Numbered from the stretch's first letter, positions 38,993 through 51,681 are shown. The stretch: DNA of 64,000 nt from an uncultured Glaciecola sp. (GCF_937770335.1 NZ_CALJHY010000011.1:248001-312000), one strand, 5' to 3'. A program made the numbers and translations. The notes: generated by a model not told the origin, from the letters alone.

Positions 38993-39859
38993 ATGCTACG
39001 TATTTTTTTATTCGTCGGTACCAACATTGCTATTATTGCTTTACTGAGTATTACGTTTAGTTTATTTGGGATCCAGGGTCTGCTTGCAGACAACGGCGTT
39101 GACCTCAATCTAAATGCACTAATGGTTTACTCTGCAGTTATTGGCTTCAGTGGCGCATTCATATCGTTGTTCATCTCAAAATGGATGGCTAAACGGTCAA
39201 TGCAGGTACAAATTATTAAGCAACCTGAAAACAGCACAGAAACGTGGCTACTAAGTACGGTCGGTCGCCTAGCGAAGCAATCGAATATTGGTATGCCTGA
39301 AGTGGGTATATTTCACAGTCACTCGCCTAACGCGTTTGCTACTGGCTGGAATCGCAATAATGCGCTAGTAGCAGTAAGCACCGGTCTTGTTGAAAGTATG
39401 AATAAAGACGAACTTGAGGCTGTACTGGCGCACGAAGTTGCTCATGTGGCTAATGGCGATATGGTTACTATGACGTTGCTTCAAGGCGTCATGAACACCT
39501 TTGTTGTGTTTCTATCAAGAGTTGTTGGACATACCGTCGACCGCGTTATATTTAAAGTAGAACGTGGTCATGGTCCCGCATTTTGGATCGTATCAATAAT
39601 TGCTGAAATTATTTTAGGTGTCCTGGCGATGATCATTACCATGTGGTTTTCTCGTCACCGGGAATACAGAGCAGATGCAGCAGCCGCAAAACTTGTCGGA
39701 AAACATAAAATGCGCGCTGCTCTGATACGCTTGCAATCAAGTCAAACCGGTCCGGATATGCCTGATGAACTAGCAGCATTTGCAATTAATGCAGGTAAAA
39801 TACACAAACTATTCTCAAGCCACCCGCCTCTAGCTGAAAGAATTAAGGCGCTTGAATAA
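38993..39859 (+). CDS. htpX: Membrane zinc protease HtpX
   Basis: Inner-membrane M48 metalloprotease that takes part in membrane protein quality control with FtsH. The start MLRIFLFVGTNIAIIALL at 38993 matches the family; an in-frame TTG four codons upstream is disregarded. The zinc motif HEVAH is at residues 147-151 (LAHEVAHVANGD) and the third ligand lies in RHREYRADAAAAKLVG. Four membrane helices are predicted and the length is 288 residues. In E. coli htpX is CpxR-controlled; I did not find a clear CpxR box. Confidence 0.96.
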   Translation: MLRIFLFVGTNIAIIALLSITFSLFGIQGLLADNGVDLNLNALMVYSAVIGFSGAFISLFISKWMAKRSMQVQIIKQPENSTETWLLSTVGRLAKQSNIGMPEVGIFHSHSPNAFATGWNRNNALVAVSTGLVESMNKDELEAVLAHEVAHVANGDMVTMTLLQGVMNTFVVFLSRVVGHTVDRVIFKVERGHGPAFWIVSIIAEIILGVLAMIITMWFSRHREYRADAAAAKLVGKHKMRAALIRLQSSQTGPDMPDELAAFAINAGKIHKLFSSHPPLAERIKALE

Positions 39860-39866
39860 GCGCCTT
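39845..39866. other. Hairpin overlapping the htpX stop codon
   Basis: AAGGCGCTT-GAAT-AAGCGCCTT is a perfect 9-bp stem with a 4-nt loop spanning the htpX stop codon. It lies 8 nt from the end of the convergent phosphatase gene. Neither strand shows a proper U-tract after the stem, so it may be a weak shared terminator. Confidence 0.5.
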
Positions 39867-39874
39867 AAAATGGC

Positions 39875-41227
39875 TTATTCGACGTTACCCAACAACTCGA
39901 AAATCTTTTTAGCAATATCAGTGTTGTTTAAATTGCCAGCAAATGCTTTTGCACCTGCGCCAAACGCATAAACCTCAACATCAATGCCGGTGTGACCTGA
40001 CGTTGTCCAGCCGGTATTGGTGCGTTTATCTAGCATAGACTTCAATACAGCCTCGCGTTCTCTAGGCTCCATGTCACTTGAAATGCCGCTGATAAGATTT
40101 TTTTCATCATCGTTCAATGCAAAGCCAAACACGTCTTCAACATATACAGCCATGTCTTCTTCACTTGTTATTTTTTCCGACATCACAGTCACGGACGCCT
40201 TCATGTTTTGAATGAATTCAGGACTCCAACGATAATCTCCGTCAGCGCCTATGGTTAATCCGCCCGTGCTGTGGTCAGCAGTAAGCACAACGAGTGTATC
40301 TGGGTTCATATCAACATAGGTTTTCAGCAACTTCATCGTTTGCTCTAAGTCTTCCATTTCGCCCATTGCTGAAGATATGTCATTAGCATGCCCTGCCCAA
40401 TCAACTTGACTTGCCTCGACCAGTAAAAAATAACCATTAGCATTCTCTAGGTGCGATATTGCACTTTCAGTTAGTACAGAAAGTCGATAGGGGTTGGTGT
40501 CATCCAATGCTTTAGATAGCCCCTTATCAGCGAATAATCCTAAGGTTGGTTTACCTTTGGGTAGCGCTAACAAGGAAGTGTATGAATCAGCATATTGGTA
40601 TCCTAAAGACGTAAATTCATCAACCAAGTTGCGGTCATCACGAATAAAATAATTCCAGCCACCACCTAACATTACGTCGGCAACATTCTTGCCGTTGATA
40701 CGATCATCAAGATACGAATCGGCAATTTCATTGTAATTATTTCGCGACTCATTGTGTGCAACGTATGCAGCGGGAGTTGCATGCACAATTTGTGAAGTAA
40801 CAGCAACGCCTGTTCTTTTACCCAGTTTCTTAGCTCGTTGCAGCACACTTTCTAGTGGCTGCTTAGCGATGTCTAAACCAATCGCACCGTTATATGTTTT
40901 TACACCAGCAGCTAGCGCCGTTGCGCTTGCTGCTGAATCAGTTACATAACCCGATACCTGCGCTGGGTAAGTTTGTACCGTGCCAATCAAAAACGGATCA
41001 AGTGCAGTGAGTTCGACCATTGGCGTATTTGGATCATCTTTATACAGCCTATATGCTGTGGTGTAAGCGGGTCCCATTCCATCGGCAATGACCATAATAA
41101 TGTTTTTTGGCGTGTTAACGTTTGTTTGGACGTTACCCGTATCTTGTGGTTTAGTAACGGTGCAAGCAGCGCTAAATATAGTCACTGCTGCAACTAGACT
41201 AATCGTATAAATATTTTTTATGACCAT
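39875..41227 (-). CDS. Alkaline phosphatase (PhoA family lipoprotein)
   Basis: A 450-residue member of the PhoA-type alkaline phosphatase family. A signal peptide ends in a lipobox at Cys22 (FSAAC), so the enzyme is probably membrane-anchored. Metal and active-site motifs are present: VIADGMGPAY, the nucleophilic serine in TDSAASATA, VEASQVDWAGHAND, VVLTADHSTGG, and TSGHTGIDVEVYAFGAGA. It releases phosphate from esters in the periplasm or at the surface. I found no convincing PhoB box upstream. The gene converges on htpX. Confidence 0.92.
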   Translation of the reverse strand: MVIKNIYTISLVAAVTIFSAACTVTKPQDTGNVQTNVNTPKNIIMVIADGMGPAYTTAYRLYKDDPNTPMVELTALDPFLIGTVQTYPAQVSGYVTDSAASATALAAGVKTYNGAIGLDIAKQPLESVLQRAKKLGKRTGVAVTSQIVHATPAAYVAHNESRNNYNEIADSYLDDRINGKNVADVMLGGGWNYFIRDDRNLVDEFTSLGYQYADSYTSLLALPKGKPTLGLFADKGLSKALDDTNPYRLSVLTESAISHLENANGYFLLVEASQVDWAGHANDISSAMGEMEDLEQTMKLLKTYVDMNPDTLVVLTADHSTGGLTIGADGDYRWSPEFIQNMKASVTVMSEKITSEEDMAVYVEDVFGFALNDDEKNLISGISSDMEPREREAVLKSMLDKRTNTGWTTSGHTGIDVEVYAFGAGAKAFAGNLNNTDIAKKIFELLGNVE

Positions 41228-41999
41228 GTAACTAAATAACCTCTGAAAAATTCACACCGTATTGAATTTATTTGCTTCACAACTCAATTTGTAATGTTAG
41301 TTAAAGTGACATCAGGGTATTTTACAACTCCAATGAAAGCTTTTATTTAAACGTATATACCGATATTTCGGTTCGAATCAAAAACACCTAAGTTCATCCC
41401 CTAAATATAACGTTAATCACCCTCGAATGCCAAACACAAAGTGGCTTTGTTTACCGCCGCAAACAAAAGGGTAGACAAAGTGACAACACGAAAAGTGCCC
41501 ATTGTTAGCGCACATGGTTGTTATTGATACAACTTAAAAGTTTATCAGTAAATGTGATTACTTTGCTTCGTCCTACATACCCAACAGGGTAAATCCACCC
41601 TTTTAGCACATCACTCAAAACTATAGGCATTATTAATTTACTTGTATTTTTTAAATTTTACTTATCTACAGAGAATGAATTATAAAATTAACTTTAATAT
41701 ATTTAATGACTTACAATATAAAAACAGAAAAAAAGTAAAGTTTAAAAAAAACCATTATTCATAGCGTGAATTGTTGAAATAACTTTCATACTGTTTTTTT
41801 ATTCCTAATTGAAGCATAGGATGGTTGTATCTTCTCCGGTGAGCAAATTGCTAATGTAGGTTAGTTACGAAATAAAACATCATCGGCAAGTTACAAAAGA
41901 CACGCACAACAGCACAGATAATTAAGCACAAAGTAAATAGCACCGGTTTCGAGATCTTCACACAATTATATTCAAGAAATAGTAAAAGAGGAAAACAAT
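41228..41999. other. 772-bp intergenic region upstream of aceA
   Basis: No protein gene is supported here. It is AT-rich and lies between divergent phosphatase and isocitrate lyase genes, so it must hold both promoters. Small dyads occur (ACCGA-TATT-TCGGT near 41359-41372; AAAG-TGG-CTTT near 41440), but none is long enough to call a terminator or operator. The aceA start has GAGGAAAACAAT just upstream as its ribosome-binding site. Confidence 0.5.
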
Positions 42000-43601
42000 A
42001 TGTCACAATATCAACAAGACTTAGAAAGCATGGCGAAATTAAAAGCCTCTCAAGGCACTGCATGGAATGCAATCAGCCCTGAATATGCAGCGAGAATGAA
42101 AACCCAAAACAGATTTCAAACTGGGTTAGATATCGCAAAATACACTGCTGGCATCATGCGTGAAGATATGGCTGACTATGACGCCGATTCGAGTCAATAT
42201 ACTCAATCATTGGGCTGCTGGCATGGTTTTATTGGCCAACAAAAAATGTTGGCTGTAAAAAAACATCAAGGCACAACAGCTAAAAGCTACCTTTATTTAT
42301 CAGGTTGGATGGTAGCAGCTTTGCGTTCAGAGTTTGGTCCATTGCCAGACCAGTCGATGCATGAAAAAACCTCTGTCCCGTCCTTAATAGAAGAATTATA
42401 TACATTTTTGCGTCAAGCAGATGCTAGAGAACTAGGTACTCTTTTTGACAAACTGGATAAAGCCCGAGAGCAAGGTTCAGATACAAGCGCTATTCAAGCC
42501 GAAATAGACAACTTTGAAACTCATGTCGTTCCTATTATTGCTGACATTGATGCCGGTTTCGGTAATGAAGAAGCGACTTACCTACTCGCTAAGAAAATGA
42601 TTGAAGCGGGTGCTTGTTGTATTCAAATTGAAAATCAAGTTTCTGACGCTAAGCAATGTGGCCACCAAGACGGTAAAGTGACGGTTCCGCATGAAGACTT
42701 TTTGGCAAAGATTAATGCGGTACGATACGCATTCCTTGAATTAGGCGTAGATGATGGCGTTATTGTCGCTCGCACAGATTCGTTGGGTGCAGGTTTAACT
42801 CAAAAAATCCCAGTGTCAAATAGCGAAGGCGACCTAGCGTCTCAGTACAATGCATTTTTAGAAACAACACCCGTTAATTCTATTGATGATTTGGCTAACG
42901 GCGATACGGTTATGAAGTTAAACGGTGAGCTTGTTAAGCCAGTACGCCTGCCAAATGGACTGTTTAAGTTTAAGGATAACACCGGAGTCGATCGCGTTGT
43001 ACTAGATTGCATAACCTCACTACAAAACGGTGCAGACTTGTTATGGATTGAAACAGAGAAGCCACACGTTGGTCAAATTGGCGACATGGTTCGTGCAATT
43101 CGTGAAGTGGCACCTTCAGCCAAACTCGTTTACAACAATAGTCCATCATTTAACTGGACCTTGAGTTTCCGCCAACAAGTATTTGATACATGGGTGGAAG
43201 AAGGTAAAGACACCAGTACTTATGACCGTGCTGCATTGATGTCATCAAGCTATGATAGTACTGAGATTGCGCTTGAAGCTGACGAGAAAATACGCACATT
43301 CCAAGCTGACGCAGCGCGTGAAGCTGGTATTTTCCATCACTTGATTACCTTACCAACTTACCATACAGCTGCGCTTTCAACTGACAACTTAGCAAAAGGC
43401 TACTTTGGCGAAGAAGGAATGCTCGCTTATGTTAAGGGTGTTCAGCGCCAGGAGCTTCGTCAAGGTCTAGCTTGCGTTAAACATCAAGCAATGGCTGGCT
43501 CTGACTTGGGCGATACACATAAAGAGTATTTTTCTGGAGAACAAGCATTGAAAGCTTCTGGTGAAGATAATACGATGAACCAGTTTGATACTGTTGATTA
43601 A
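42000..43601 (+). CDS. aceA: Isocitrate lyase
   Basis: Isocitrate lyase cleaves isocitrate to glyoxylate and succinate, the first glyoxylate-shunt step. At 533 residues this is the longer subfamily found in pseudomonads and marine gammaproteobacteria rather than the 434-residue E. coli form. The catalytic cysteine lies in KQCGH at residues 218-222, and the metal-binding segment IIADIDAGFGNE precedes it. A terminator follows about 70 nt after the stop. It is upstream of a LysR gene and malate synthase G on the same strand. Confidence 0.97.
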   Translation: MSQYQQDLESMAKLKASQGTAWNAISPEYAARMKTQNRFQTGLDIAKYTAGIMREDMADYDADSSQYTQSLGCWHGFIGQQKMLAVKKHQGTTAKSYLYLSGWMVAALRSEFGPLPDQSMHEKTSVPSLIEELYTFLRQADARELGTLFDKLDKAREQGSDTSAIQAEIDNFETHVVPIIADIDAGFGNEEATYLLAKKMIEAGACCIQIENQVSDAKQCGHQDGKVTVPHEDFLAKINAVRYAFLELGVDDGVIVARTDSLGAGLTQKIPVSNSEGDLASQYNAFLETTPVNSIDDLANGDTVMKLNGELVKPVRLPNGLFKFKDNTGVDRVVLDCITSLQNGADLLWIETEKPHVGQIGDMVRAIREVAPSAKLVYNNSPSFNWTLSFRQQVFDTWVEEGKDTSTYDRAALMSSSYDSTEIALEADEKIRTFQADAAREAGIFHHLITLPTYHTAALSTDNLAKGYFGEEGMLAYVKGVQRQELRQGLACVKHQAMAGSDLGDTHKEYFSGEQALKASGEDNTMNQFDTVD

Positions 43602-43670
43602 TATTATTCGTTAACTTCGGATTTGATATGACGCAAGGTTAATATCGAACAAAAAACCGACTCTTGTTCA

Positions 43671-43693
43671 GCGCCCTCCGGGGCGTTTTTTTT
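43671..43693 (+). terminator. Intrinsic terminator after aceA
   Basis: CGCCC-TCCG-GGGCG (43672-43685) is a GC-rich 5-bp stem followed by eight T residues. It ends the aceA transcript and separates it from the LysR gene. Confidence 0.88.
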
Positions 43694-43816
43694 GTCTTTA
43701 AATACTAAAAATCAATAAGATAAATCAAATTAATTACGATGGGGCTACCAAGGTATTATCAATCTTTTGTCGTTTGTGGTTATATAATCGACTAGAGTTC
43801 ATCATAAATAACGTGA

Positions 43817-44842
43817 ATGAGCTTTAAAAAGCAGTTTCATTGCTTAATTTTATCCTCTTTTTATATCACTGACATTGGAACTAACATCTTGAATATCGCA
43901 AAAGTCGACCTGAACCTATTAGTTTACTTAGACGTCTTATTGAGAGAAGGTAGCGTTACCAGAGCGGCTAACCAACTTAGTATAACTCAACCGGCCATGA
44001 GCAATGGCTTAAAGCGTCTACGAGATTTATTCAAGGACCCATTGCTAGTTAGAACCAGCGATGGCATGACTCCAACAAAACGAGCGCTGGAGTTGCAACC
44101 GGTTATTCGTGACGTGCTGAGTAAATTGGAGTCATGTATTCAACCAGATATTGAATTTAGTCCACAGACGAGTGTACGTACGTTCAGAATTATGACTAGC
44201 GATTATGCAGAATCGACATTACTACTTGAACTCATCGGCAGACTTGCCGTTTTAGCACCTAACATTACCTTAGATTTAATAACACCAAGTGACGTGACAT
44301 TTCATGATGTGGAGCAAGGTAAGGTAGACATGGCGATAAATCGCTTCGAAGAACTGCCACTATCGTTTCATCAAAAAGTTATTTGGTATGATACATTTTC
44401 ATGCGTTATCGGCAGTGGTCACCCGATGAAAGATAACTTGGATTTGGCTGCATATTTAAAAGCGCAACATATTTGGGTTAGTAAAACCGGCTTTGGAGTC
44501 GGCGTTGGTATTGATCCTAACGAAGTTCAAAAGCTCGGTTGGGTAGACGCAGAGTTAACTAAATTAGGAAAACAACGAGATATCCGTGTGTTTACGCGTC
44601 ACTATCATGCAGCGCTGCAATTAACAAAAACGCAAAATCTGATAGCAACATTACCAAGTAAAGCGGCCAAAATATTTAAAGATGACCCAAGTATTACGGT
44701 TGTCGAGCCTCCTTTCGATATCCCACCCATTGCATTAAAGATGGCTTGGAGTGCATTATTACATCACGATGCAGGTCACATTTGGTTAAGAAGGCTCATT
44801 ACTGAAGTAGCAAACGAAATGAATAACGAGGTCCAGCCCTAA
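43817..44842 (+). CDS. LysR-family transcriptional regulator
   Basis: A LysR-type regulator with an N-terminal winged helix (VDLNLLVYLDVLLREGSVTR, ITQPAMSNGLKRLRDLFKDP) and a C-terminal ligand-binding domain. The full frame is 341 residues, but the first 24 are hydrophobic and atypical. A TTG at 43889 would give a start directly before NIAKVDLNLL and a typical length of about 317. It lies between aceA and malate synthase G on the same strand, so control of the glyoxylate shunt is a reasonable inference. The effector is unknown. Confidence 0.9.
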   Translation: MSFKKQFHCLILSSFYITDIGTNILNIAKVDLNLLVYLDVLLREGSVTRAANQLSITQPAMSNGLKRLRDLFKDPLLVRTSDGMTPTKRALELQPVIRDVLSKLESCIQPDIEFSPQTSVRTFRIMTSDYAESTLLLELIGRLAVLAPNITLDLITPSDVTFHDVEQGKVDMAINRFEELPLSFHQKVIWYDTFSCVIGSGHPMKDNLDLAAYLKAQHIWVSKTGFGVGVGIDPNEVQKLGWVDAELTKLGKQRDIRVFTRHYHAALQLTKTQNLIATLPSKAAKIFKDDPSITVVEPPFDIPPIALKMAWSALLHHDAGHIWLRRLITEVANEMNNEVQP

Positions 44843-44958
44843 TAGATATATTGACGGCACATACATTCACAGTATCAATAACAAACATATTTTACATAAA
44901 CTAAAAAACTGTCGTCATATTCCCTAAACTGTAGAAAAGAAAACAACGGAGTATGCCA

Positions 44959-47253
44959 ATGTCAACGGTTTCAGGAAAGACGACAAGTCCATCTGGTAAA
45001 AACGGTGCCAGAGAGTCACAAGCTAATGAGCAAACCAGTCTATCTGCAATGCAAACTGCTACAGAACGATATGTGACGAAAGGCAAATTATCAATCTCTA
45101 GCGATTTACTTGATTTTATAGAATCAAGTGCGTTGCCAAATTCTCAAACGAAGCCTACTGCGTTTTGGCAAGGTTTCGAACAAATCCTTGAAAACTTGAT
45201 CCCACTCAACAAAGCGTTGTTAAACGAACGTGAAGCGTTTCAACAACAAATAAATAGCTTTCATCAAAGTGAACCGAAAGCATCACCTAGCGAATATAAA
45301 TCATTTTTAAGTACCATCGGTTATTTGCAAGCTGCACCTGAACCCAGCCCAATAGCAACTCAACATGTCGATGCAGAAATAGCTACCATGGCTGGCCCTC
45401 AGCTTGTTGTGCCAATTAATAACGCAAGATATGCGATTAACGCAGTTAATGCACGATGGGGTAGTCTTTATGATGCACTGTATGGCACCGATGTTATTTC
45501 AGATAACGATGGCGCAGAAGCAACGGGCCAATACAATCCCATTCGTGGCAATAAGGTAATTCTAAAAGCAAGAGAGTATTTAGATACCATTTTACCATTG
45601 GCCACCGGCAGCCACGTAGGGAGCAAAAAATACCAACTCAATGACACCTGTTTAGTAGTCACATTGGCTGATGGAACTACCACAATATTGCAAGAACCCA
45701 GCCAGTTGATTGGCCTTCAAGGAACCATAGAGAATCCGCATGCAATATTAGTGTGTCATAACGGCTTACATGCTGAAATACAGTTTGATGACACACACCC
45801 AATCGGAAGAACAGATCCGGCGACAATAAAAGATATATTACTAGAATCCGCGTTAACCACGATTATGGATTGTGAAGATAGCGTTGCAGCAGTTGACGCT
45901 GAAGACAAAACACTGGTTTATCAAAACTGGTTAGGGTTGATGCAAGGAAGTCTGCAGATTCAACTTCACAAAGGAGATCAAACTTTTACCCGAAGTATGA
46001 ATCCGGACCGTGAGTATCGGTCACTGAAAAATGAAAGCATTACACTTTCTGGTCGAAGCCTTATGTTTATTCGCAATGTCGGACATCTAATGACGAATAG
46101 CGCAATTTTATTTGAAGGTGAAGAAATCCCTGAAGGAATAATGGACGCGATGATTACATCGCTTATCGCTAAACATGATTTGCTTAACAATAGTTCGTTC
46201 AAAAATGCGAAAGAAAACAGTATTTATATTGTAAAACCCAAAATGCATGGCCCGGATGAAGTTGCCTTTACAAATCGGTTGTTCACCAATGTAGAGCAGG
46301 TACTTGATCTACCCAAGAACACGATAAAAATAGGGATTATGGATGAAGAGCGCAGAACAAGTCTTAATTTAGCTGCTTGTATTCAAGCTGCCAATGACCG
46401 TGTTGTATTTATTAACACTGGCTTTTTAGACCGCACTGGTGATGAAATTCATACGTCTATGCTCAAAGGGCCATTTGCGCCTAAGGCTGAAATAAAAACT
46501 CGCCCTTGGCTCAATGCATACGAATTAGCTAACGTAGCCACAGGACTAAGTTTTGGTCTATCCGGTAGAGCCCAAATTGGTAAAGGCATGTGGCCCATTC
46601 CAGAACAAATGGCCAACATGATGTCAGTTAAAATTGGACATCCACAAGCTGGTGCAAACACCGCTTGGGTACCCTCTCCTACGGCAGCAACTTTACATGC
46701 TTTACATTACCATCAAATTGACGTTTTCGAACAACAGAAAAGTATACTAAATGACAACAAAAATGCTCATTTGACCTACATCGATAGCATACTAGAAATC
46801 CCTCTCATGGCGGAAGATGTAGAATTAAGTTCAACAGAAATTGCACTAGAAATTGATAACAATGTTCAGGGTATTTTGGGATACGTAGTGCGTTGGGTCC
46901 ACCAAGGTATTGGCTGTTCAAAAGTACCCGATATAAACGGTGTCGGCTTAATGGAAGACCGAGCAACGTTGCGGATCAGCAGTCAACATATTGCGAACTG
47001 GCTTGAACATGGCATCGTTACTACCCAGCAAGTTAACGAGTCATTGCAACGAATGGCAATTTTGGTCGATAGTCAAAATGAAGATGATGCTGAATATATT
47101 CCGATGCTACCCGACTTAGCTGATTCAATTGGTTTTCAAGCTGCGAAGGATCTTATATTTTTAGGCAAAGAGCAGCCATCAGGTTATACCGAGCCGCTAT
47201 TGCATGCTCGTCGGAGAGAAATGAAGGCCAGACTTAAAAACCCTAACTTATAG
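44959..47253 (+). CDS. glcB: Malate synthase G
   Basis: Malate synthase G condenses glyoxylate with acetyl-CoA to malate, completing the glyoxylate shunt. Family features include NARWGSLYDALYGTDVIS, the active-site region TIMDCEDSVAAVDAEDK, IGIMDEERRTSLNL and GRAQIGKGMWPIPEQM. It has about 764 residues, slightly longer than E. coli GlcB (723), with an extra polar N-terminus of about 35 residues. The ATG at 44959 lies 7 nt after GGAG; the ATG two codons earlier is too close to it. The shunt here pairs AceA with the G isoform, not AceB. Confidence 0.95.
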   Translation: MSTVSGKTTSPSGKNGARESQANEQTSLSAMQTATERYVTKGKLSISSDLLDFIESSALPNSQTKPTAFWQGFEQILENLIPLNKALLNEREAFQQQINSFHQSEPKASPSEYKSFLSTIGYLQAAPEPSPIATQHVDAEIATMAGPQLVVPINNARYAINAVNARWGSLYDALYGTDVISDNDGAEATGQYNPIRGNKVILKAREYLDTILPLATGSHVGSKKYQLNDTCLVVTLADGTTTILQEPSQLIGLQGTIENPHAILVCHNGLHAEIQFDDTHPIGRTDPATIKDILLESALTTIMDCEDSVAAVDAEDKTLVYQNWLGLMQGSLQIQLHKGDQTFTRSMNPDREYRSLKNESITLSGRSLMFIRNVGHLMTNSAILFEGEEIPEGIMDAMITSLIAKHDLLNNSSFKNAKENSIYIVKPKMHGPDEVAFTNRLFTNVEQVLDLPKNTIKIGIMDEERRTSLNLAACIQAANDRVVFINTGFLDRTGDEIHTSMLKGPFAPKAEIKTRPWLNAYELANVATGLSFGLSGRAQIGKGMWPIPEQMANMMSVKIGHPQAGANTAWVPSPTAATLHALHYHQIDVFEQQKSILNDNKNAHLTYIDSILEIPLMAEDVELSSTEIALEIDNNVQGILGYVVRWVHQGIGCSKVPDINGVGLMEDRATLRISSQHIANWLEHGIVTTQQVNESLQRMAILVDSQNEDDAEYIPMLPDLADSIGFQAAKDLIFLGKEQPSGYTEPLLHARRREMKARLKNPNL

Positions 47254-47295
47254 AAATAAGATAGGAAAAAGGTCTGTTTATATTGCATTGAACTG

Positions 47296-47324
47296 TTGAC
47301 CCAATTCGTTTAGAGCAGTAGAGT
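47296..47324 (+). promoter_or_regulatory. Probable leu operon promoter
   Basis: TTGACC (47296-47301) and TAGAGT (47319-47324) are spaced 17 bp apart. Transcription would start near 47331, about 32 nt before the leuL ATG. This is the best sigma70-like pair upstream of the leader. Confidence 0.55.
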
Positions 47325-47362
47325 TAGGATATCGAAAGGAAATTCTTAAAAAAGGGGCAGAT

Positions 47363-47446
47363 ATGAAAATTTTATCATCAAAAAATCAATATTCTTTGAT
47401 TTCTATTCTGCTGCTACTACTCTTGGCGAATTCATTGCACGGGTAA
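47363..47446 (+). CDS. leuL: leu operon leader peptide
   Basis: A 27-residue leader peptide with seven leucines in its second half, six of them consecutive codons (CTG CTG CTA CTA CTC TTG), the signature of leucine attenuation. It starts at an ATG preceded by GGGG at 5 nt spacing and ends with TAA at 47444-47446. Ribosome stalling at the leucine codons when charged tRNA-Leu is scarce would favour read-through into leuA. The sequence after the run (ANSLHG) encodes RNA that also serves as the antiterminator arm. Confidence 0.9.
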   Translation: MKILSSKNQYSLISILLLLLLANSLHG

Positions 47447-47495
47447 GTTTTATAGCAAATACACATAAAAAACCCGTGCCAAGCACGGGTTTTTT
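47437..47495 (+). promoter_or_regulatory. Leucine attenuator (antiterminator and terminator)
   Basis: The terminator is a 13-bp stem (47467-47479 with 47483-47495) whose core is ACCCGTGC paired with GCACGGGT, ending in a U-tract. The same octamer GCACGGGT also occurs at 47437-47444, in the last codons of leuL, and can pair with ACCCGTGC at 47472-47479 as an antiterminator. The two structures exclude each other. A ribosome finishing leuL covers the first copy and allows termination; one stalled on the leucine run leaves it free. Confidence 0.9.
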
Positions 47496-47591
47496 GTTTT
47501 GTACCTTAATAAAACACGGATCATATTCGAACAAATGCGGCGTTAATGTCGCGCTAACAAACAACGGTCAAATGAATAAAAGGCAAATACC

Positions 47592-50259
<2,668 letters not shown>

Positions 50260-50279
50260 CCTGAAGGTAAGGAAAAATC

Positions 50280-51680
50280 ATGGCTCAAACCCTTTATGAC
50301 AAAGTGTGGGACGCACACATCGTAGAACAACTAGGCGAAGATACCTTATTGTATATTGACCGTCATCTCATTCACGAAGTTACCACACCTCAGGCCTTTG
50401 CTGGGTTAAATGAAAATAATCGTAAAGTACGTCGTCCAGATCTGACTTTTGGCACTATGGACCATAGTATATCTACGCGTTCTCTTGCCCTTGATGCATG
50501 TGGTCCGCAAAATAAATTACAACTACAAACGCTGGCAGATAACTGTGCACAACACAAAATCCAACTCTATCCCGTTGGTCACAAGAACCAGGGGATTGTG
50601 CATGTCATTGGTCCGCAACTTGGCCTAATTCAACCGGGTATGACGGTTGTTTGTGGCGACAGCCATACGGCAACTCATGGCGCCTTTGGCGCACTTGCAT
50701 TTGGCATAGGAACATCACAAGTTGAACATGTATTAGCCTCTCAAACACTGAAACAAAGCAAAGCTAAGAGCATGAAAATTGAAGTGATAGGAAAGTTATC
50801 TATCGGAGTTACAGCAAAAGATATTATCTTGGCAATTATAGGAAAAATTGGTCACGCTGGCGCTACTGGCTACGTTATTGAGTATTGCGGTGAGGCCATC
50901 AGCGACTTATCGATGGAGCAACGCATGACCATCTGCAATATGAGTATTGAAGCTGGTGCGAAGGCAGGCTTAATTGCACCAGACCATAAAACCATCGAGT
51001 ACCTAAAAGATAAGGAATTTTCACCGACCAAACAGCACTGGAATGATGCCGTTGGATATTGGCAATCGTTAACAACAGATACCGATGCTATCTTCGACAC
51101 CGTTGTTACCCTGCAAGCCAAAGAAATTGAACCACAGATTACTTGGGGAACTAACCCAGGGCAAGTTATTGGTATTAACCAAACTATCCCTTCACCTGAT
51201 GATTTTGACGACCCTATCGAAAAAGAATCTGCCATTAAAGCGCTCAAGTACATGGGACTTGAAGCTGGACAAACTTGGGACAATGTGAAGATATCTCATG
51301 TCTTTATTGGTTCCTGTACCAACAGTCGTATCGAAGATTTAAGAGCTGCAGCAAAAGTGGCTGCATCAGGGAAAGTGAAAAGCGACGTTACCGCTATTGT
51401 CGTTCCCGGTTCTGTTGAAGTTAAAGAACAAGCGGAAAAAGAAGCATTAGATGTAATTTTTAAAGAAGCCGGTTTTGAGTGGAGATTACCAGGTTGTTCG
51501 ATGTGTTTGGGCATGAATGACGATGTTCTACAACCAGGAGATCGCTGTGCTTCTACTAGTAATCGAAATTTTGAAGGTCGCCAAGGTCGTGGTTCAAGGA
51601 CTCATTTGGTGAGCCCTGAAATGGCAGTAGCTGCCGCATTAACTGGCAGTTTTGCTGATTCAAGACAGTTTGGAGAATAA
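50280..51680 (+). CDS. leuC: 3-isopropylmalate dehydratase large subunit
   Basis: LeuC is the [4Fe-4S] subunit of isopropylmalate isomerase. The 466-residue protein has the aconitase-type cluster ligands in [16 protein letters not shown] and the CSMC of [13 protein letters not shown], plus the substrate motif [15 protein letters not shown]. It depends on the Fe-S supply system encoded elsewhere in this window. leuD begins 1 nt after its stop. Confidence 0.98.
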   Translation: MAQTLYDKVWDAHIVEQLGEDTLLYIDRHLIHEVTTPQAFAGLNENNRKVRRPDLTFGTMDHSISTRSLALDACGPQNKLQLQTLADNCAQHKIQLYPVGHKNQGIVHVIGPQLGLIQPGMTVVCGDSHTATHGAFGALAFGIGTSQVEHVLASQTLKQSKAKSMKIEVIGKLSIGVTAKDIILAIIGKIGHAGATGYVIEYCGEAISDLSMEQRMTICNMSIEAGAKAGLIAPDHKTIEYLKDKEFSPTKQHWNDAVGYWQSLTTDTDAIFDTVVTLQAKEIEPQITWGTNPGQVIGINQTIPSPDDFDDPIEKESAIKALKYMGLEAGQTWDNVKISHVFIGSCTNSRIEDLRAAAKVAASGKVKSDVTAIVVPGSVEVKEQAEKEALDVIFKEAGFEWRLPGCSMCLGMNDDVLQPGDRCASTSNRNFEGRQGRGSRTHLVSPEMAVAAALTGSFADSRQFGE

Positions 51681-51681
51681 A

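Noticed and set aside
41280-41330. PhoB box upstream of the alkaline phosphatase gene
   Set aside because: TGTCAC and CTAACAT half-sites are present, but they are spaced 12 bp rather than 11 and the second has two mismatches.
41851-42072. Minus-strand 73-codon frame overlapping the aceA start
   Set aside because: It overlaps the 5' end of aceA antisense, has no ribosome-binding site, and resembles no family.
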